A stretch of DNA of 64,000 nucleotides from Solirubrobacteraceae bacterium (lineage in GTDB: Bacteria > Actinomycetota > Thermoleophilia > Solirubrobacterales > Solirubrobacteraceae): assembly GCA_025449845.1 (NCBI GenBank), contig JANWIP010000028.1, forward strand, positions 105,040 through 169,039. Reading direction: 5' to 3'. Made by a program: the position numbers and the translations under genes. The notes below the pieces were generated by a model. It did not search any database. It saw only the letters and a list, made by a program, of their open reading frames with translations, and was not told the DNA's origin. This document shows positions 8,858 through 16,710 of the stretch, piece after piece (position 1 is the first letter of the stretch; each line of letters begins with the position of its first letter).

Positions 8858-9518
8858 CGGGAAGGACCTCCTCGGTTCCGATTGCCTCGTAGCGCTCGCG
8901 CCAACCCATCTCGGGGTCGTCCTGCACCATCTTGCGCAGCTTCAGCACGCCGTGCATCAGTGCCTCCGGGCGCGGTGGGCAGCCCGGGACGTGCACGTCG
9001 ATCGGCATGAACTTATCCGAAGGCACCAGCGCGTAGTTGTTGAAGACGCCCATCGATGAGCAGCACGCGCCCATCGAGATCGCCCACTTCGGCTCGAGCA
9101 TCTGGTCGTAGATGCGGCGCACTACCGGCGCCATCTTGATCGACACGCGCCCGGAGAGAATCAGCAGATCGGCCTGGCGCGGGGAGGCGCGGAACGCCTC
9201 GAAGCCGAAGCGCGCCACGTCCACGCGCGCGGCCACGATCGACATCATCTCGATCGCGCAGCAGGCCAGGCCGAAGGTGGCGGGGAAGAAGGAGTTGGAT
9301 CTCGCCCAGGCCGTCGCCTTCTCGAGCGTCGTCGTCAGCACGCGTTCCTCGACGTAGCGTTCGAAGTCCGTTCCCTCAAGGTGCGCCGCGGCGTTGGGGC
9401 CTTCCACCTCGGCGCCGCGCAGCAGCTGGCGCGAGTTGAGTCGGCGCACGCGCAGGGCATCGCCGTCGATATGCGGCCCGCCGCCGGCGGGATCGATCGG
9501 TTCGCGCTTTATCTCCAC
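8850..9518 (-). CDS. nuoB: NADH-quinone oxidoreductase subunit B (cluster N2)
   Basis: This is a 222-residue subunit holding the terminal [4Fe-4S] cluster N2 that reduces quinone. Cluster ligands are the adjacent cysteines in [11 protein letters not shown], the cysteine in GACCSSMG and that in [12 protein letters not shown]. The protein has about 50 extra N-terminal residues (Pro/Gly/Arg-rich) compared with minimal NuoB. The GTG start at 9518 overlaps nuoA by 10 bases; a later start would still keep the domain intact. Confidence 0.96.
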   Translation of the reverse strand: MEIKREPIDPAGGGPHIDGDALRVRRLNSRQLLRGAEVEGPNAAAHLEGTDFERYVEERVLTTTLEKATAWARSNSFFPATFGLACCAIEMMSIVAARVDVARFGFEAFRASPRQADLLILSGRVSIKMAPVVRRIYDQMLEPKWAISMGACCSSMGVFNNYALVPSDKFMPIDVHVPGCPPRPEALMHGVLKLRKMVQDDPEMGWRERYEAIGTEEVLPGA

Positions 9519-9865
9519 TCCAGCGCTCCTCGTCGCCAGACATAGACAAAGGCCACGACCAGCAGCACGATGAAAGTGATCGTCTCGGCCAGCGCATAGC
9601 CGCCGTAGGCGCGCAGCTCCACCGCGATTGGGTACAGGAAGACGACCTCGATGTCAAACAGGATGAACAGCATCGCGATTAGGTAGAAGCTGATGCCGAA
9701 GCGCAGCCCGCGCTTGACCTCTGAGGGGAGCCCGCACTCGTATGGGTCCTGCTTGTGCGGAATCGCACGGCGTGGGCCGATCACGGAGTTCAGTACGGCG
9801 AAAGCTCCGCCTACGGCTCCGCCCAGCACGAGGAAAACGATCGCCGGGAGGTAGGAGCGCAGCAC
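9509..9865 (-). CDS. nuoA: NADH-quinone oxidoreductase subunit A
   Basis: This is a 118-residue membrane subunit and the first gene of the operon. Three transmembrane helices are visible (about 5-25, 62-82 and 91-111). The family motif [10 protein letters not shown] occurs in the first loop, followed by [24 protein letters not shown]. The start is GTG at 9865-9863. The gene has 60 nt upstream before the divergent membrane-protein gene, and this gap should hold the operon promoter. Confidence 0.96.
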   Translation of the reverse strand: MLRSYLPAIVFLVLGGAVGGAFAVLNSVIGPRRAIPHKQDPYECGLPSEVKRGLRFGISFYLIAMLFILFDIEVVFLYPIAVELRAYGGYALAETITFIVLLVVAFVYVWRRGALEWR

Positions 9866-9872
9866 TGGCGCT

Positions 9873-9903
9873 GTTATATCACCGCTTGTGGCAGACTGTT
9901 ACA
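9873..9903 (-). promoter_or_regulatory. possible nuo operon promoter
   Basis: On the minus strand a TATAAC hexamer (9878-9873) lies 8 nt upstream of the nuoA GTG. A TGTAAC box (9903-9898) sits 19 nt further up. The hexamers are imperfect and the -10 is very close to the start, so the message would be nearly leaderless. It is listed because this is the only AT-rich patch in the divergent gap; confidence is low. Confidence 0.3.
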
Positions 9904-9925
9904 TAGTGACGAATGGTGCTAGAGG

Positions 9926-10441
9926 GTGGCGCAGCCGGCTGCAAGGCCGGCGAGCCGGGCCCCTCGATTTCCCAGCCATTCGGGGCGGGTGAATGAGGCC
10001 GTCGTCGCGGGGGCGCTGGCGCTCGCGGCACTCAACGCGATCCCCGGCGGACTGGGGGCCTGGCGCTGGTATCGCGACGAGCCGAGCCGGGCCTTCTGGG
10101 TGCTGCTGCGGGTTGCGCAGGTTGGTGCGCTCCTGTTTGCGCTGGCCGTCGGACTGCTGGCCGCGGCCGGCAAGAATCCAACCGACAACCTCTTCTATTT
10201 ATATTCTTTGCTGCCGCTCGCGGTCAGCTTCGTCGCCGAGCAGCTGCGCGTTGCCTCGGCGCAGACGATCCTCGACCAGCGCGGCCTTGAGGATGCGCAG
10301 GCCGTCGGGTGGTTGGCTGAGGACGAGCAGCACGCCGTCGTTGCCGACATCGTCCGGCGCGAGCTGGGCGTCATGACGCTCTCGGCGCTCGTCGTCGTCT
10401 TCCTGGCGCTGCGCGCGGCCAGCACCGCGCACGGCTTTTAG
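9926..10441 (+). CDS. small polytopic membrane protein, unknown function
   Basis: This encodes 171 residues with four likely transmembrane segments: about 24-45, 58-82, 90-108 (FYLYSLLPLAVSFVAEQL) and 148-166 (VMTLSALVVVFLALRAAS). A charged loop of about 35 residues precedes the last helix. I recognise no catalytic motif. It is divergent from nuoA with a 60-nt gap. The start is uncertain: GTG at 9926 or GTG at 9989, neither with well-spaced Shine-Dalgarno bases. The stop overlaps the stop of the convergent flavin reductase gene. Confidence 0.65.
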   Translation: MAQPAARPASRAPRFPSHSGRVNEAVVAGALALAALNAIPGGLGAWRWYRDEPSRAFWVLLRVAQVGALLFALAVGLLAAAGKNPTDNLFYLYSLLPLAVSFVAEQLRVASAQTILDQRGLEDAQAVGWLAEDEQHAVVADIVRRELGVMTLSALVVVFLALRAASTAHGF

Positions 10442-10953
10442 TTAGGGAAGTTGGCCTCTGCCGGTACCTCGTCACCCAAGGTGCCGTAGCGGCCTTGGTA
10501 CCAAACCAGCGGCTGGCCTTTGGGCCTGTAGTGCATGTCGACCACGGTGCCGACGCAGATCGTGTGGTCTCCCCCCGCGTGCGTCTCGCGCAGCTCGCAT
10601 ACCAGCCATGCCAGGGCCTCCTCAAGCACGGGCGCGCCCTCGTGCAGGCGCCACGGCACGCCTTGGAACTTCTCTCGCTCGGGCGCTTTGGAGGCGAACA
10701 CGCCCGACAGCGCGTGCTGCTCGTGGCGCAGGATGTTGACGGCGAAGCGCTCGGACTGCTTGACCATGGGCAGCGTGCGGGCCGAGCGCTCAAAGCACAC
10801 CAGCAGCAGCAGCGGGTCTAGCGACAGCGAGCACAGCGCGTTGGCGGTCATGCCCGCGGGGCCTTCCGTGCCGTGGGCCGTGACGACCGCCACGCCGGTG
10901 GCGAAGTGTCCGATCGTCTCGCGATAGCGCTGCACGTCCACGGCCGCGGTCAT
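10438..10953 (-). CDS. flavin reductase-like (FMN-binding split-barrel) protein
   Basis: This 171-residue protein belongs to the flavin reductase/HpaC-like family that reduces FMN or FAD with NAD(P)H for a partner monooxygenase. Typical features are FATGVAVVTAHGTEGPAGMTANALCSLSLDPLLLLVCF near the N terminus, then FAVNILRHEQ and a GDHTICVGTVVDMH segment that ends the barrel. I chose ATG at 10953 because the 20 codons upstream do not resemble the family. No monooxygenase gene is adjacent, so the partner is unknown. It is convergent with the preceding gene and divergent from the cytochrome c gene. Confidence 0.82.
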   Translation of the reverse strand: MTAAVDVQRYRETIGHFATGVAVVTAHGTEGPAGMTANALCSLSLDPLLLLVCFERSARTLPMVKQSERFAVNILRHEQHALSGVFASKAPEREKFQGVPWRLHEGAPVLEEALAWLVCELRETHAGGDHTICVGTVVDMHYRPKGQPLVWYQGRYGTLGDEVPAEANFPN

Positions 10954-10996
10954 AGCACAGCCTTGCATGAGCCGCGACCTATATATTCCGCCGCGC

Positions 10997-11407
10997 ATGA
11001 CGCCTCGCCCCAAGATCTTCGCTGCGCTCGCTCTGCTGCTGTGCTCAATCGCCGTTGCCGGCGCCTGCGGCTCGCAGGGCGTGCAGGTCTCAAAGACCGA
11101 CCCCTACTACCGCGGGGCGGTGCTGTTCCGCGATCACTGCTCGGGCTGCCACACGCTCTCAAGCGTCGGTGCGCAGGGTTCGGCGACCAGCATCAAGGAC
11201 CGCCTGCGCACCAACGGGCCTAACTTCAATGTGCGCAAGGAGAATGAAGAACAGGTGCTCTATGCGATCCGTAATGGGGGTTTTTCTGGCGCGATCATGC
11301 CCGAGAACATCGTCGTCGGTGACGACGCCAAGGCGATCGCTGCGTTCCTCGCCAAGTACTCGGGCGTGAAGTCCGAAAAGGTGCCCACCGTCGAAACCAC
11401 GCAGTAG
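10997..11407 (+). CDS. c-type cytochrome, probable lipoprotein
   Basis: This is a 136-residue secreted monoheme cytochrome c. The N-terminal hydrophobic signal is followed by AVAGAC, a plausible lipobox with Cys at about residue 24, so it may be anchored in the membrane outer leaflet. The heme motif is CSGCH, and the likely axial Met is in GAIMPENIV. Class I cytochrome c size and layout fit. ATG at 10997 gives the cleanest signal peptide; ATG at 10967 adds ten residues. It may be an electron carrier linked to the respiratory chain, but no oxidase gene is nearby. Confidence 0.85.
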   Translation: MTPRPKIFAALALLLCSIAVAGACGSQGVQVSKTDPYYRGAVLFRDHCSGCHTLSSVGAQGSATSIKDRLRTNGPNFNVRKENEEQVLYAIRNGGFSGAIMPENIVVGDDAKAIAAFLAKYSGVKSEKVPTVETTQ

Positions 11408-11443
11408 GCACCCGGCCGCCCGCCTGGGTGCCAGGATGTAGCC

Positions 11444-12703
11444 GTGCTCGACATCAAGCGCATACGCGAGCAGCCCGATGCCGTCAAGGCCGCGCTGTCG
11501 CGGCGGGACCCTGCATTGGCAGGGGCGATCGACGCGATCCTTGAGCGCGATCGGCAATGGCGGGCCGCGACGAGTCAGGCCGAGGAGCTGCGCGCCGCGC
11601 AGAAGGCCCGCTCCGAGGAGATTGCCCGCGCCAAGCGCGCCGGCGAGGACGCCACGGCGGCGCTCGCGGATATGAAGGAGCTCAGTGCGCGCGTCAAGGA
11701 GCTGGGCGAGCAGGCGCGGGTTGCGCAGGAGGAACTGCAGCAGGCTTTGGCGCCGCTGCCCAATCTGCCGGACCCCAGCGCGGCGCCTGGTCCCGAGGAC
11801 GAGATGGTGCGGGAGGTCGGGGAGATACCACAGCTCGCGTTCAAGGCGCGCGATCACCTGGAGTTGGCGGGGGCCGCGATCGACATGGACCGCGCCGCCA
11901 AGCTGTCGGGCGCGCGCTTTGCCTACTTGAAGGGCGATCTGGTGATGCTGGAGCTGGCGCTTGTGCGCTGGGTGCTTGAGAAGCTGCGCGGGCATGGCTT
12001 TGAGCCCGTGATTCCGCCGGTGCTCGTGCGCGAGCGGGCGCTGTTTGGCACCGGCTTTCTGCCCGACACCGAGCAGCAGATCTATCACCTGCCGGAGGAC
12101 GAGCTCTATCTAGTGGGCACCTCAGAGGTCGCGCTTGCGTCATTGCATGACGAAGAGATCCTGCAGGCCGAGCAGTTGCCGCTGCGCTACGCCGGCCTCT
12201 CGCCCTGCTTCCGTCGCGAGGCCGGCGCGGCGGGCAAGGACACGCGCGGCATCTTCCGCGTGCACCAGTTCGACAAGGTGGAGATGTTCAGCTTCGTTTC
12301 GCCGCAGGAGTCGGGAGCTGAGCACGAGCTTATCCTGGGGATCGAGGAGGAGATCTTGGGGGAGCTGGGGTTGCCTTACCGCGTTGTCAACATCGCCGTC
12401 AACGATCTCGGCAACTCCGCTGCGAAGAAGTACGACTGTGAGGTTTGGCTGCCCAGTCAGGAGCGCTACCGGGAGTTGACCTCGTGCTCGACCACCACCG
12501 ATTACCAGGCGCGGCGGTTGAACATCCGTGTGCGCCGTGAGAAGCACACCGAGGCGCTGCACACGCTCAACGGCACCGCCGTGGCGGTGGGGCGCACGCT
12601 GATCGCGCTGTTGGAGAACGGGCAGCGTGAGGACGGAAGTGTGGCGCTGCCCGAGTGCCTGGGGGCCTACGGGGCACCCACGGTGCTGCCGGGCGCATCC
12701 TAA
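11444..12703 (+). CDS. serS: serine--tRNA ligase
   Basis: This is a 419-residue class II aminoacyl-tRNA synthetase. Residues 1-105 form the antiparallel coiled-coil arm that grips the tRNA(Ser) long variable arm (MLDIKRIREQPDAV). The catalytic domain shows motif 2 (SPCFRREAGAAGKDTRGIFRVHQFDKVEMF), the ELTSCSTTTDYQARR segment and motif 3 (GRTLIALLENGQREDGSVALPECL). The start is GTG at 11444, and the length is standard. It is a single-copy housekeeping gene in the same direction as the cytochrome gene, 36 nt downstream. Confidence 0.98.
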   Translation: MLDIKRIREQPDAVKAALSRRDPALAGAIDAILERDRQWRAATSQAEELRAAQKARSEEIARAKRAGEDATAALADMKELSARVKELGEQARVAQEELQQALAPLPNLPDPSAAPGPEDEMVREVGEIPQLAFKARDHLELAGAAIDMDRAAKLSGARFAYLKGDLVMLELALVRWVLEKLRGHGFEPVIPPVLVRERALFGTGFLPDTEQQIYHLPEDELYLVGTSEVALASLHDEEILQAEQLPLRYAGLSPCFRREAGAAGKDTRGIFRVHQFDKVEMFSFVSPQESGAEHELILGIEEEILGELGLPYRVVNIAVNDLGNSAAKKYDCEVWLPSQERYRELTSCSTTTDYQARRLNIRVRREKHTEALHTLNGTAVAVGRTLIALLENGQREDGSVALPECLGAYGAPTVLPGAS

Positions 12704-12769
12704 GCTTTGAAGTTGCTCAGGGTGCGGGTGGCGATGGGTGTGGCGCCCAGGGGTTCGCTCCTTCGTTCA

Positions 12770-12791
12770 CGGCCCGGGCCCTCGTGGGCCG
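12770..12791 (+). terminator. possible hairpin after serS
   Basis: CGGCCC at 12770-12775 and GGGCCG at 12786-12791 can pair around a 10-nt loop, 67 nt after the serS stop. No U tract follows, so this is only a weak terminator candidate. The rest of the gap up to 12826 shows nothing else I can name. Confidence 0.25.
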
Positions 12792-12826
12792 CCTGGAGAG
12801 CACCTGAGGAGGCACGCCGGTTGTGT

Positions 12827-12844
12827 TAGGATGACATCATGTCA
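12827..12844 (+). promoter_or_regulatory. -10 box and palindrome over antitoxin start
   Basis: TAGGAT (12827-12832) lies exactly 6 nt before the ATG at 12839, the spacing expected for a leaderless transcript. The 13-bp palindrome TGACATCATGTCA (12832-12844, central C unpaired) covers the start codon and is a likely site for autorepression by the antitoxin. A GAGGAGG stretch at 12806-12812 is too far upstream to act as a ribosome site. Confidence 0.5.
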
Positions 12845-13132
12845 GAGCGTGGGTTGACCCATATCAGCGTGGCCGACGCCAAGCGGCGCTTCGCTGATGT
12901 CCTCGGCACCGTCCGCTACCAGGGCGAGCGCTATGTGGTGGAGCGCAACGGCACGCCGATGGCTGCGCTGGTCCCTCTCACCGACCTGCCGGAGTCCTCC
13001 GGGAAAGACGAGCGCCCCGGTTTCCTGGCGCTCGTCGGCGCGTTCGAGGACGCTCCCGAGTACGCCGAGTCGCTCGCCGAGGTCGTTCGCACCCGCGGAG
13101 CGCAGCGCTCGCGATCCGCTCCGCGACTCTGA
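12839..13132 (+). CDS. Phd/YefM-family antitoxin
   Basis: This 97-residue protein starts ISVADAKRRFADVLGTVRYQGERYVVERNGTPMAALVPL, the typical Phd/YefM fold in which the first strand and helix pair with a second chain to bind DNA. The C-terminal part (residues 50-97) is acidic then basic and would wrap the toxin. It is followed 11 nt later by a PIN-domain gene, which makes this a VapBC-type module with a Phd-like antitoxin. It probably represses its own promoter through the palindrome over its start codon. Confidence 0.85.
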   Translation: MSERGLTHISVADAKRRFADVLGTVRYQGERYVVERNGTPMAALVPLTDLPESSGKDERPGFLALVGAFEDAPEYAESLAEVVRTRGAQRSRSAPRL

Positions 13133-13143
13133 CAGGCGCTCGC

Positions 13144-13545
13144 GTGATCGTCCTGGACACCGACGTTGTGAGCGATCTCATGCGCCCGCGGCCCTCCGCC
13201 CAGCTAGTGGAGCGTCTCGCCCAAGTCGACGCGTCCGAGCAGGCCACGACGGCCGTCACCATCGGCGAGTTGGCCTATGGCGCTCAGCATGCCGATCGCC
13301 CCGAGCTTTATGAGCGCGCAGTGCGCCTGCTCTCAGGCACTCGCGTGCTCCCGTTCGACCGTGACGCGGCGGAGCTGTACGGCACCATTCGCAGTCAACT
13401 TGAGCGCGACGGCAGGCGGCTCCCCGATCCGGATCTGCGCATCGCCGCTACCGCGCTCGTGCACCGGGCTGTGCTCATCACAGGCAACATCCGCCACTTC
13501 GAGCGTGTTCCCGGCCTTGGATGCGAGAACTGGCTGCGTGAGTGA
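13144..13545 (+). CDS. vapC: PIN-domain toxin (VapC family ribonuclease)
   Basis: This is a 133-residue PIN-domain protein. The metal-binding acidic residues are visible: D5 in IVLDTDVVSDLM, E42 in TIGELAYG and D95/D97 in LPDPDLRIAATALV. The fourth position falls in LITGNIRHF. VapC toxins usually cleave tRNA or rRNA loops in a Mg2+-dependent way. The start is GTG at 13144. It is paired with the Phd-like antitoxin upstream. The 139 nt after it, up to 13684, hold no further gene that I can support. Confidence 0.87.
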   Translation: MIVLDTDVVSDLMRPRPSAQLVERLAQVDASEQATTAVTIGELAYGAQHADRPELYERAVRLLSGTRVLPFDRDAAELYGTIRSQLERDGRRLPDPDLRIAATALVHRAVLITGNIRHFERVPGLGCENWLRE

Positions 13546-13684
13546 AAGGCTGCGTGGGCTGTACCTCATCAAGCTGGAGAAGCACCACCGCTGCGTGATC
13601 GTTCGGCCGGCTTGCTGCCGAGACGCATCTGAGGATCCACAGGCGCTGAGACGGCCATGGGGCTGAGACTGCTGTGGTCTACGT

Positions 13685-14818
13685 CTAGGCGCTGCCGGCC
13701 AACTGGATGTGATCGGCCTCGGCGGCGCCCCCGAACGGCCGCGTGAGCCCGAAGCGGTTCAGCGTGGCCTCGGGCACGCCCTCCACACCGGGGGTGTCTG
13801 ACGCTTCGCCGCGCGTGTGCGGGTCGTTGGCAAAGCCGCCGACCTCGACTGAGTGCTGCGGCGTGCGGTAGCCGCTGACGCCGATCAGGTGCAGATGCAG
13901 CGCCTTGCCCAGGGTGTTCAGGCGCGCCGCGAGCTGCGGCTCCACGCCGACGCTGTAGTTGGTGCCGGCGGCCGGGAAGAAGCCATATTCCCCTTCGGTG
14001 CTCAGGTTGACCGGCCCGACGGGCCCGGAGTAGGCCAGCGAATTGCCGGCCGCGGCCAGTTCGCGCGTCTGGATCGTGGCCAGTTCGTGTTCGAGGCTCT
14101 GCTGATGCGAGCGCAAGGCGCCCAGCTCCGAGCTCTTGCGGTCGCGCGCCTGGATGTACGCGAGCTGGCGGTTGACCAGCGCGAGGTGCAGTTGCGCGAC
14201 CTCGTCGCGCTGCACCAGCACGGCGCTGGTATTGCGCTGCTGGCGAGCCTCGATTTCGGTGAGCCTGGCTGCCTGCACGGTGACGGCGTGGTGCTCGACG
14301 GCCACCCGCGTGGTGGCCTGGGCGTTCTCGCTGGAGATCGCGCGCAGACTGTCGAAGCGCTCGATCAGGTCGGCAAAGCCGTGCGCCTCCAACACGACGG
14401 AGGCGATGCTGGGGGGAGGCGCCTCATAGGAAGCCACGACCTGGGCCACCAACACCTGCTTGTCGTGGGCCAGCTGCACCTGCAGAGCGGCCATCTGCGT
14501 ACGCGCCGTGTGTAGTTCGGACTTCAACTTGGCCAACTGCGCGCGCTCCAGCGCGAGGCTCGATTCAAGCGCGCTCAGGCGAGTTTGCAGGTCGTTGATG
14601 TTGCCCTGGAAGCCGGCTATCTGGTGGTTGTCGGCGCTGATGCCGGAATGCAGTTCGCTGCTGCGTGCCTGGGAAGCGGCGATACGCCCTTCGATGCTCC
14701 CGGATGAGCTGGCACCGGCCGAGCCGACCGCGAAAGCGGCGATCGCGAGGACAGCGGCAATGATAGAGGCGGCTGCAAGCGGCAGCGCCCACGGATGTGA
14801 ACGGGGAAAAGGGCTCAT
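13685..14818 (-). CDS. secreted coiled-coil protein with M15-like peptidase domain
   Basis: This is a 377-residue exported protein. The N-terminal signal or anchor covers about residues 11-35. Residues 40-260 form long heptad coiled coils resembling PcsB/EnvC-type regulators of cell-wall hydrolases. The C terminus (about 280-377) resembles D-Ala-D-Ala carboxypeptidase/VanY M15 domains, with SGYRTPQHSVEVGGF, DPHTRGEASDTPGV and a final EADHIQ segment that carry likely zinc ligands (His in DPHT, Asp in SDTP, His in ADH). It probably trims or remodels peptidoglycan. It stands alone, 63 nt from the end of the double-TetR gene in the same direction. Confidence 0.72.
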   Translation of the reverse strand: MSPFPRSHPWALPLAAASIIAAVLAIAAFAVGSAGASSSGSIEGRIAASQARSSELHSGISADNHQIAGFQGNINDLQTRLSALESSLALERAQLAKLKSELHTARTQMAALQVQLAHDKQVLVAQVVASYEAPPPSIASVVLEAHGFADLIERFDSLRAISSENAQATTRVAVEHHAVTVQAARLTEIEARQQRNTSAVLVQRDEVAQLHLALVNRQLAYIQARDRKSSELGALRSHQQSLEHELATIQTRELAAAGNSLAYSGPVGPVNLSTEGEYGFFPAAGTNYSVGVEPQLAARLNTLGKALHLHLIGVSGYRTPQHSVEVGGFANDPHTRGEASDTPGVEGVPEATLNRFGLTRPFGGAAEADHIQLAGSA

Positions 14819-14881
14819 GTGCAGGCGATTCGCGAACCATTTGCAGGCATTCGTGAACTGCGCAAGCTAGTCGCGAGCGCC

Positions 14882-16348
14882 TTACGCACCAACTGCTGCA
14901 GCGCTGCTTGCAGTCTGTGCGGCGCTGCTTGCTGGCTGTGCGGCGCTGCTTGCTGGCTGTGCGGCGCTGCTTGCTGGCTGTGCGGCGCTGCTTGCAGGCT
15001 GTGCGGCGCTGCTCGCGGCGAGCTCGTCCACGATCCCCCGCGCCTTGCCGGGGCCTAGGAAGGGCGCGAGCGCGACATAGACGGCCTGGGGCAGCAACTG
15101 ACGCAGCTCGGGCACGCGATCGTTCTGCGCCGCGTGACACAGCAGCTCGTGGATCGCGCCCGCGATGGCATCGGAGCAGATGCGCGGCAGCTGCTCGGCG
15201 CGCGGGCTGCGGTGGTAGCCCTCCTCCAGGAACAGGCTGAGCGTACGCATCGTGTCGAGGATGCGATCGAGCGCCGCCACGCCGGCGGCATAGGGCTCGA
15301 TCAACATCAGGTGCGCCAGGTCGGGCAGCCCGGCGAGATAGCCAAACAGCGCGTCCAGGCCATTCCATACCTGCTCGGGCCAGGTGCGCCCCGTGAAGAA
15401 GGCGGCTGAAGCTGTCGTCAGGCCCTTCTCCAGGGCCATCGTCTGGGCTGCGAGGAAGACCTCCTGCTTGTTCTGGAACTGGCCGTAGAAGACGCCCCGC
15501 GAAGTGCCCGCGGCGGCGACGATGTCGGCGATCGTGGTGGCGGTGTAGCCCTTGGCGCGGATCACATGAGCGGTGGCTTCGACGATGCGTGTGTGGTGCT
15601 CGCTGGCCACCACGTTGGCCGGCAGGCGATTGCGCCCGCGCGGCAGACGGGGCCGCTCGGCATTGCCCCGCGTGGCTCCCGCACCCCGCTCGTCCCCGGC
15701 CCCGCCAAACCCGGAATCGCAAAGCCCAAGCCCCAACTCATCCCACTCGGCACTTGAGCGCCGGGCGTAGCCGGGTGACACGGCGTAAGAGCCTGTCCAG
15801 GTCTCGAGATCGTCAAGCAACAATCCCTGCTCGTGGGCATCGTGCGTGTAGCGGCGGGTCGAGATGACGCTGCGCACGCCGCCAAGCAGCGCCTTAGCCG
15901 GGATGTCCAGCGTGGGGATGCCCTCCGGGGGGGCTTCCAGCAACGCCTCGAAGGCCTGCTCCAGGCGCTCCACGAACTGCTCGCGCGCGGCGCGGATGCG
16001 CGGCTCGCCCGCGCGGGCCTGGGTGAGCAGCAGGCGCCAGTGCATCGCCGTGTCGCTTTTGGAAGGGTCGAGTACGACGCTGAGCATCACGCGCGGCTTC
16101 TGCTCCCAGGGCACGTCCTGGACCGCCTGCAGCAGCTCTTCGCCGAGCACGGGCGCGAGCGCGGAGAAGCTGGCCAGGAAGCAGTCCTCCTTGTCCTCGA
16201 AGTGCTCGTAGAAGGTGCTCCGCGAAACGCCGGCGTAGGCGATCGCCTGGGCCACGGTGGCGTCGGTATAGCCGCGGCGAGCGACGGCCTTGGCCATCCC
16301 CGCCAGCAGACGCTCGCGCTGACCGGCTGGTGTGAGCTTGCTTGCCAT
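14882..16348 (-). CDS. transcriptional regulator with two fused TetR domains
   Basis: This 488-residue protein contains two complete TetR/AcrR units. The first helix-turn-helix is at about residues 22-52 (GYTDATVAQAIAYAGVSRSTFYEHF). The second is at about residues 267-300 (GYTATTIADIVAAAGTSRGVFYGQF). Each is followed by a helical ligand/dimerisation region, and a Gly/Arg-rich linker (about 205-245) joins them. TetR proteins normally form homodimers of single units, so this chain could act as a pseudo-dimer. The C terminus is an Ala/Ser/Gln/Pro repeat of seven-residue units (separate entry). Start ATG at 16348. Confidence 0.82.
   Translation of the reverse strand: MASKLTPAGQRERLLAGMAKAVARRGYTDATVAQAIAYAGVSRSTFYEHFEDKEDCFLASFSALAPVLGEELLQAVQDVPWEQKPRVMLSVVLDPSKSDTAMHWRLLLTQARAGEPRIRAAREQFVERLEQAFEALLEAPPEGIPTLDIPAKALLGGVRSVISTRRYTHDAHEQGLLLDDLETWTGSYAVSPGYARRSSAEWDELGLGLCDSGFGGAGDERGAGATRGNAERPRLPRGRNRLPANVVASEHHTRIVEATAHVIRAKGYTATTIADIVAAAGTSRGVFYGQFQNKQEVFLAAQTMALEKGLTTASAAFFTGRTWPEQVWNGLDALFGYLAGLPDLAHLMLIEPYAAGVAALDRILDTMRTLSLFLEEGYHRSPRAEQLPRICSDAIAGAIHELLCHAAQNDRVPELRQLLPQAVYVALAPFLGPGKARGIVDELAASSAAQPASSAAQPASSAAQPASSAAQPASSAAQTASSAAAVGA
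14901..15014 (-). repeat. 21-bp in-frame tandem repeat, C terminus of double-TetR
   Basis: Five full 21-bp units lie at 14901-14921, 14922-14942, 14943-14963, 14964-14984 and 14985-15005, with a degenerate sixth. They encode the heptad ASSAAQP (last unit AQT) near the C terminus of the double-TetR regulator. Three central units are identical at the base level, pointing to recent expansion. Length change by whole units keeps the frame. Confidence 0.92.
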
Positions 16349-16503
16349 CTGTAACGCTACTGTACAAGAAGCAACTCAAGAACGTCAGCTTGACCTCAAG
16401 AAAATCTGCCTCACAAGCTCTGCTGGAGGCCAAAAACTGCCCAAAAGCAGGGAAAAAGGACCAGATTCAGGGTTTGTCACGGAATTAATGGCTATGATCC
16501 CTC

Positions 16504-16533
16504 TTGACAAGACCACCTGCGATCTGCTTTATT
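16504..16533 (+). promoter_or_regulatory. promoter candidate upstream of the structured RNA region
   Basis: TTGACA at 16504-16509 is a perfect -35 hexamer. TTTATT at 16528-16533 follows with an 18-nt spacer (TATTAC at 16530-16535 is an alternative with 20). It lies in the 553-nt gap between the divergent TetR-type genes, about 370 nt before the next plus-strand start, and just ahead of four consecutive hairpins. Confidence 0.45.
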
Positions 16534-16539
16534 ACCGAT

Positions 16540-16710
16540 TCCGTACAAACTTGGTCGGCAGCGAAGTCGACTACGCAAGCTGGGAGCGCTACCGCCCCTC
16601 AACTCTCCGGGTAGCGCCTCAGGGGACCAATCGACGCAAATCCCCTCCGCGTCAGGGTCTCTCGAGACCGGAGCCGTGGCCTGTTCCCCCCAGGCCACGG
16701 CTCCTCTTTC
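16540..16710 (+). ncRNA. candidate structured RNA with four consecutive hairpins
   Basis: Four perfect inverted repeats follow one another. Hairpin A has GCGCTACC (16586-16593) with GGTAGCGC (16610-16617). Hairpin B has AGGGGA (16621-16626) with TCCCCT (16641-16646). Hairpin C has GGTCTC (16656-16661) with GAGACC (16664-16669). Hairpin D has a 13-bp stem at 16671-16703. A TTGACA promoter candidate precedes them. The reading frame through here has no coding character that I can recognise. It could be a small RNA or a leader of the regulator at 16902. It matches no RNA family I can identify by eye, and the ends are guesses. Confidence 0.42.
16671..16703 (+). terminator. strong 13-bp hairpin, terminator-like
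   Basis: GAGCCGTGGCCTG (16671-16683) pairs perfectly with CAGGCCACGGCTC (16691-16703) around a 7-nt loop and is followed by CTCTTTC, a pyrimidine run with a few U. It could end a short transcript starting near 16540. Parts of its right arm recur in the tandem repeat just downstream. Confidence 0.5.

Noticed and set aside
16349..16375. TGTA...TACA motif in front of the double-TetR gene as operator
   Set aside because: Only 4-bp arms match, and the similarity to the 39181 palindrome is limited to a half-site.
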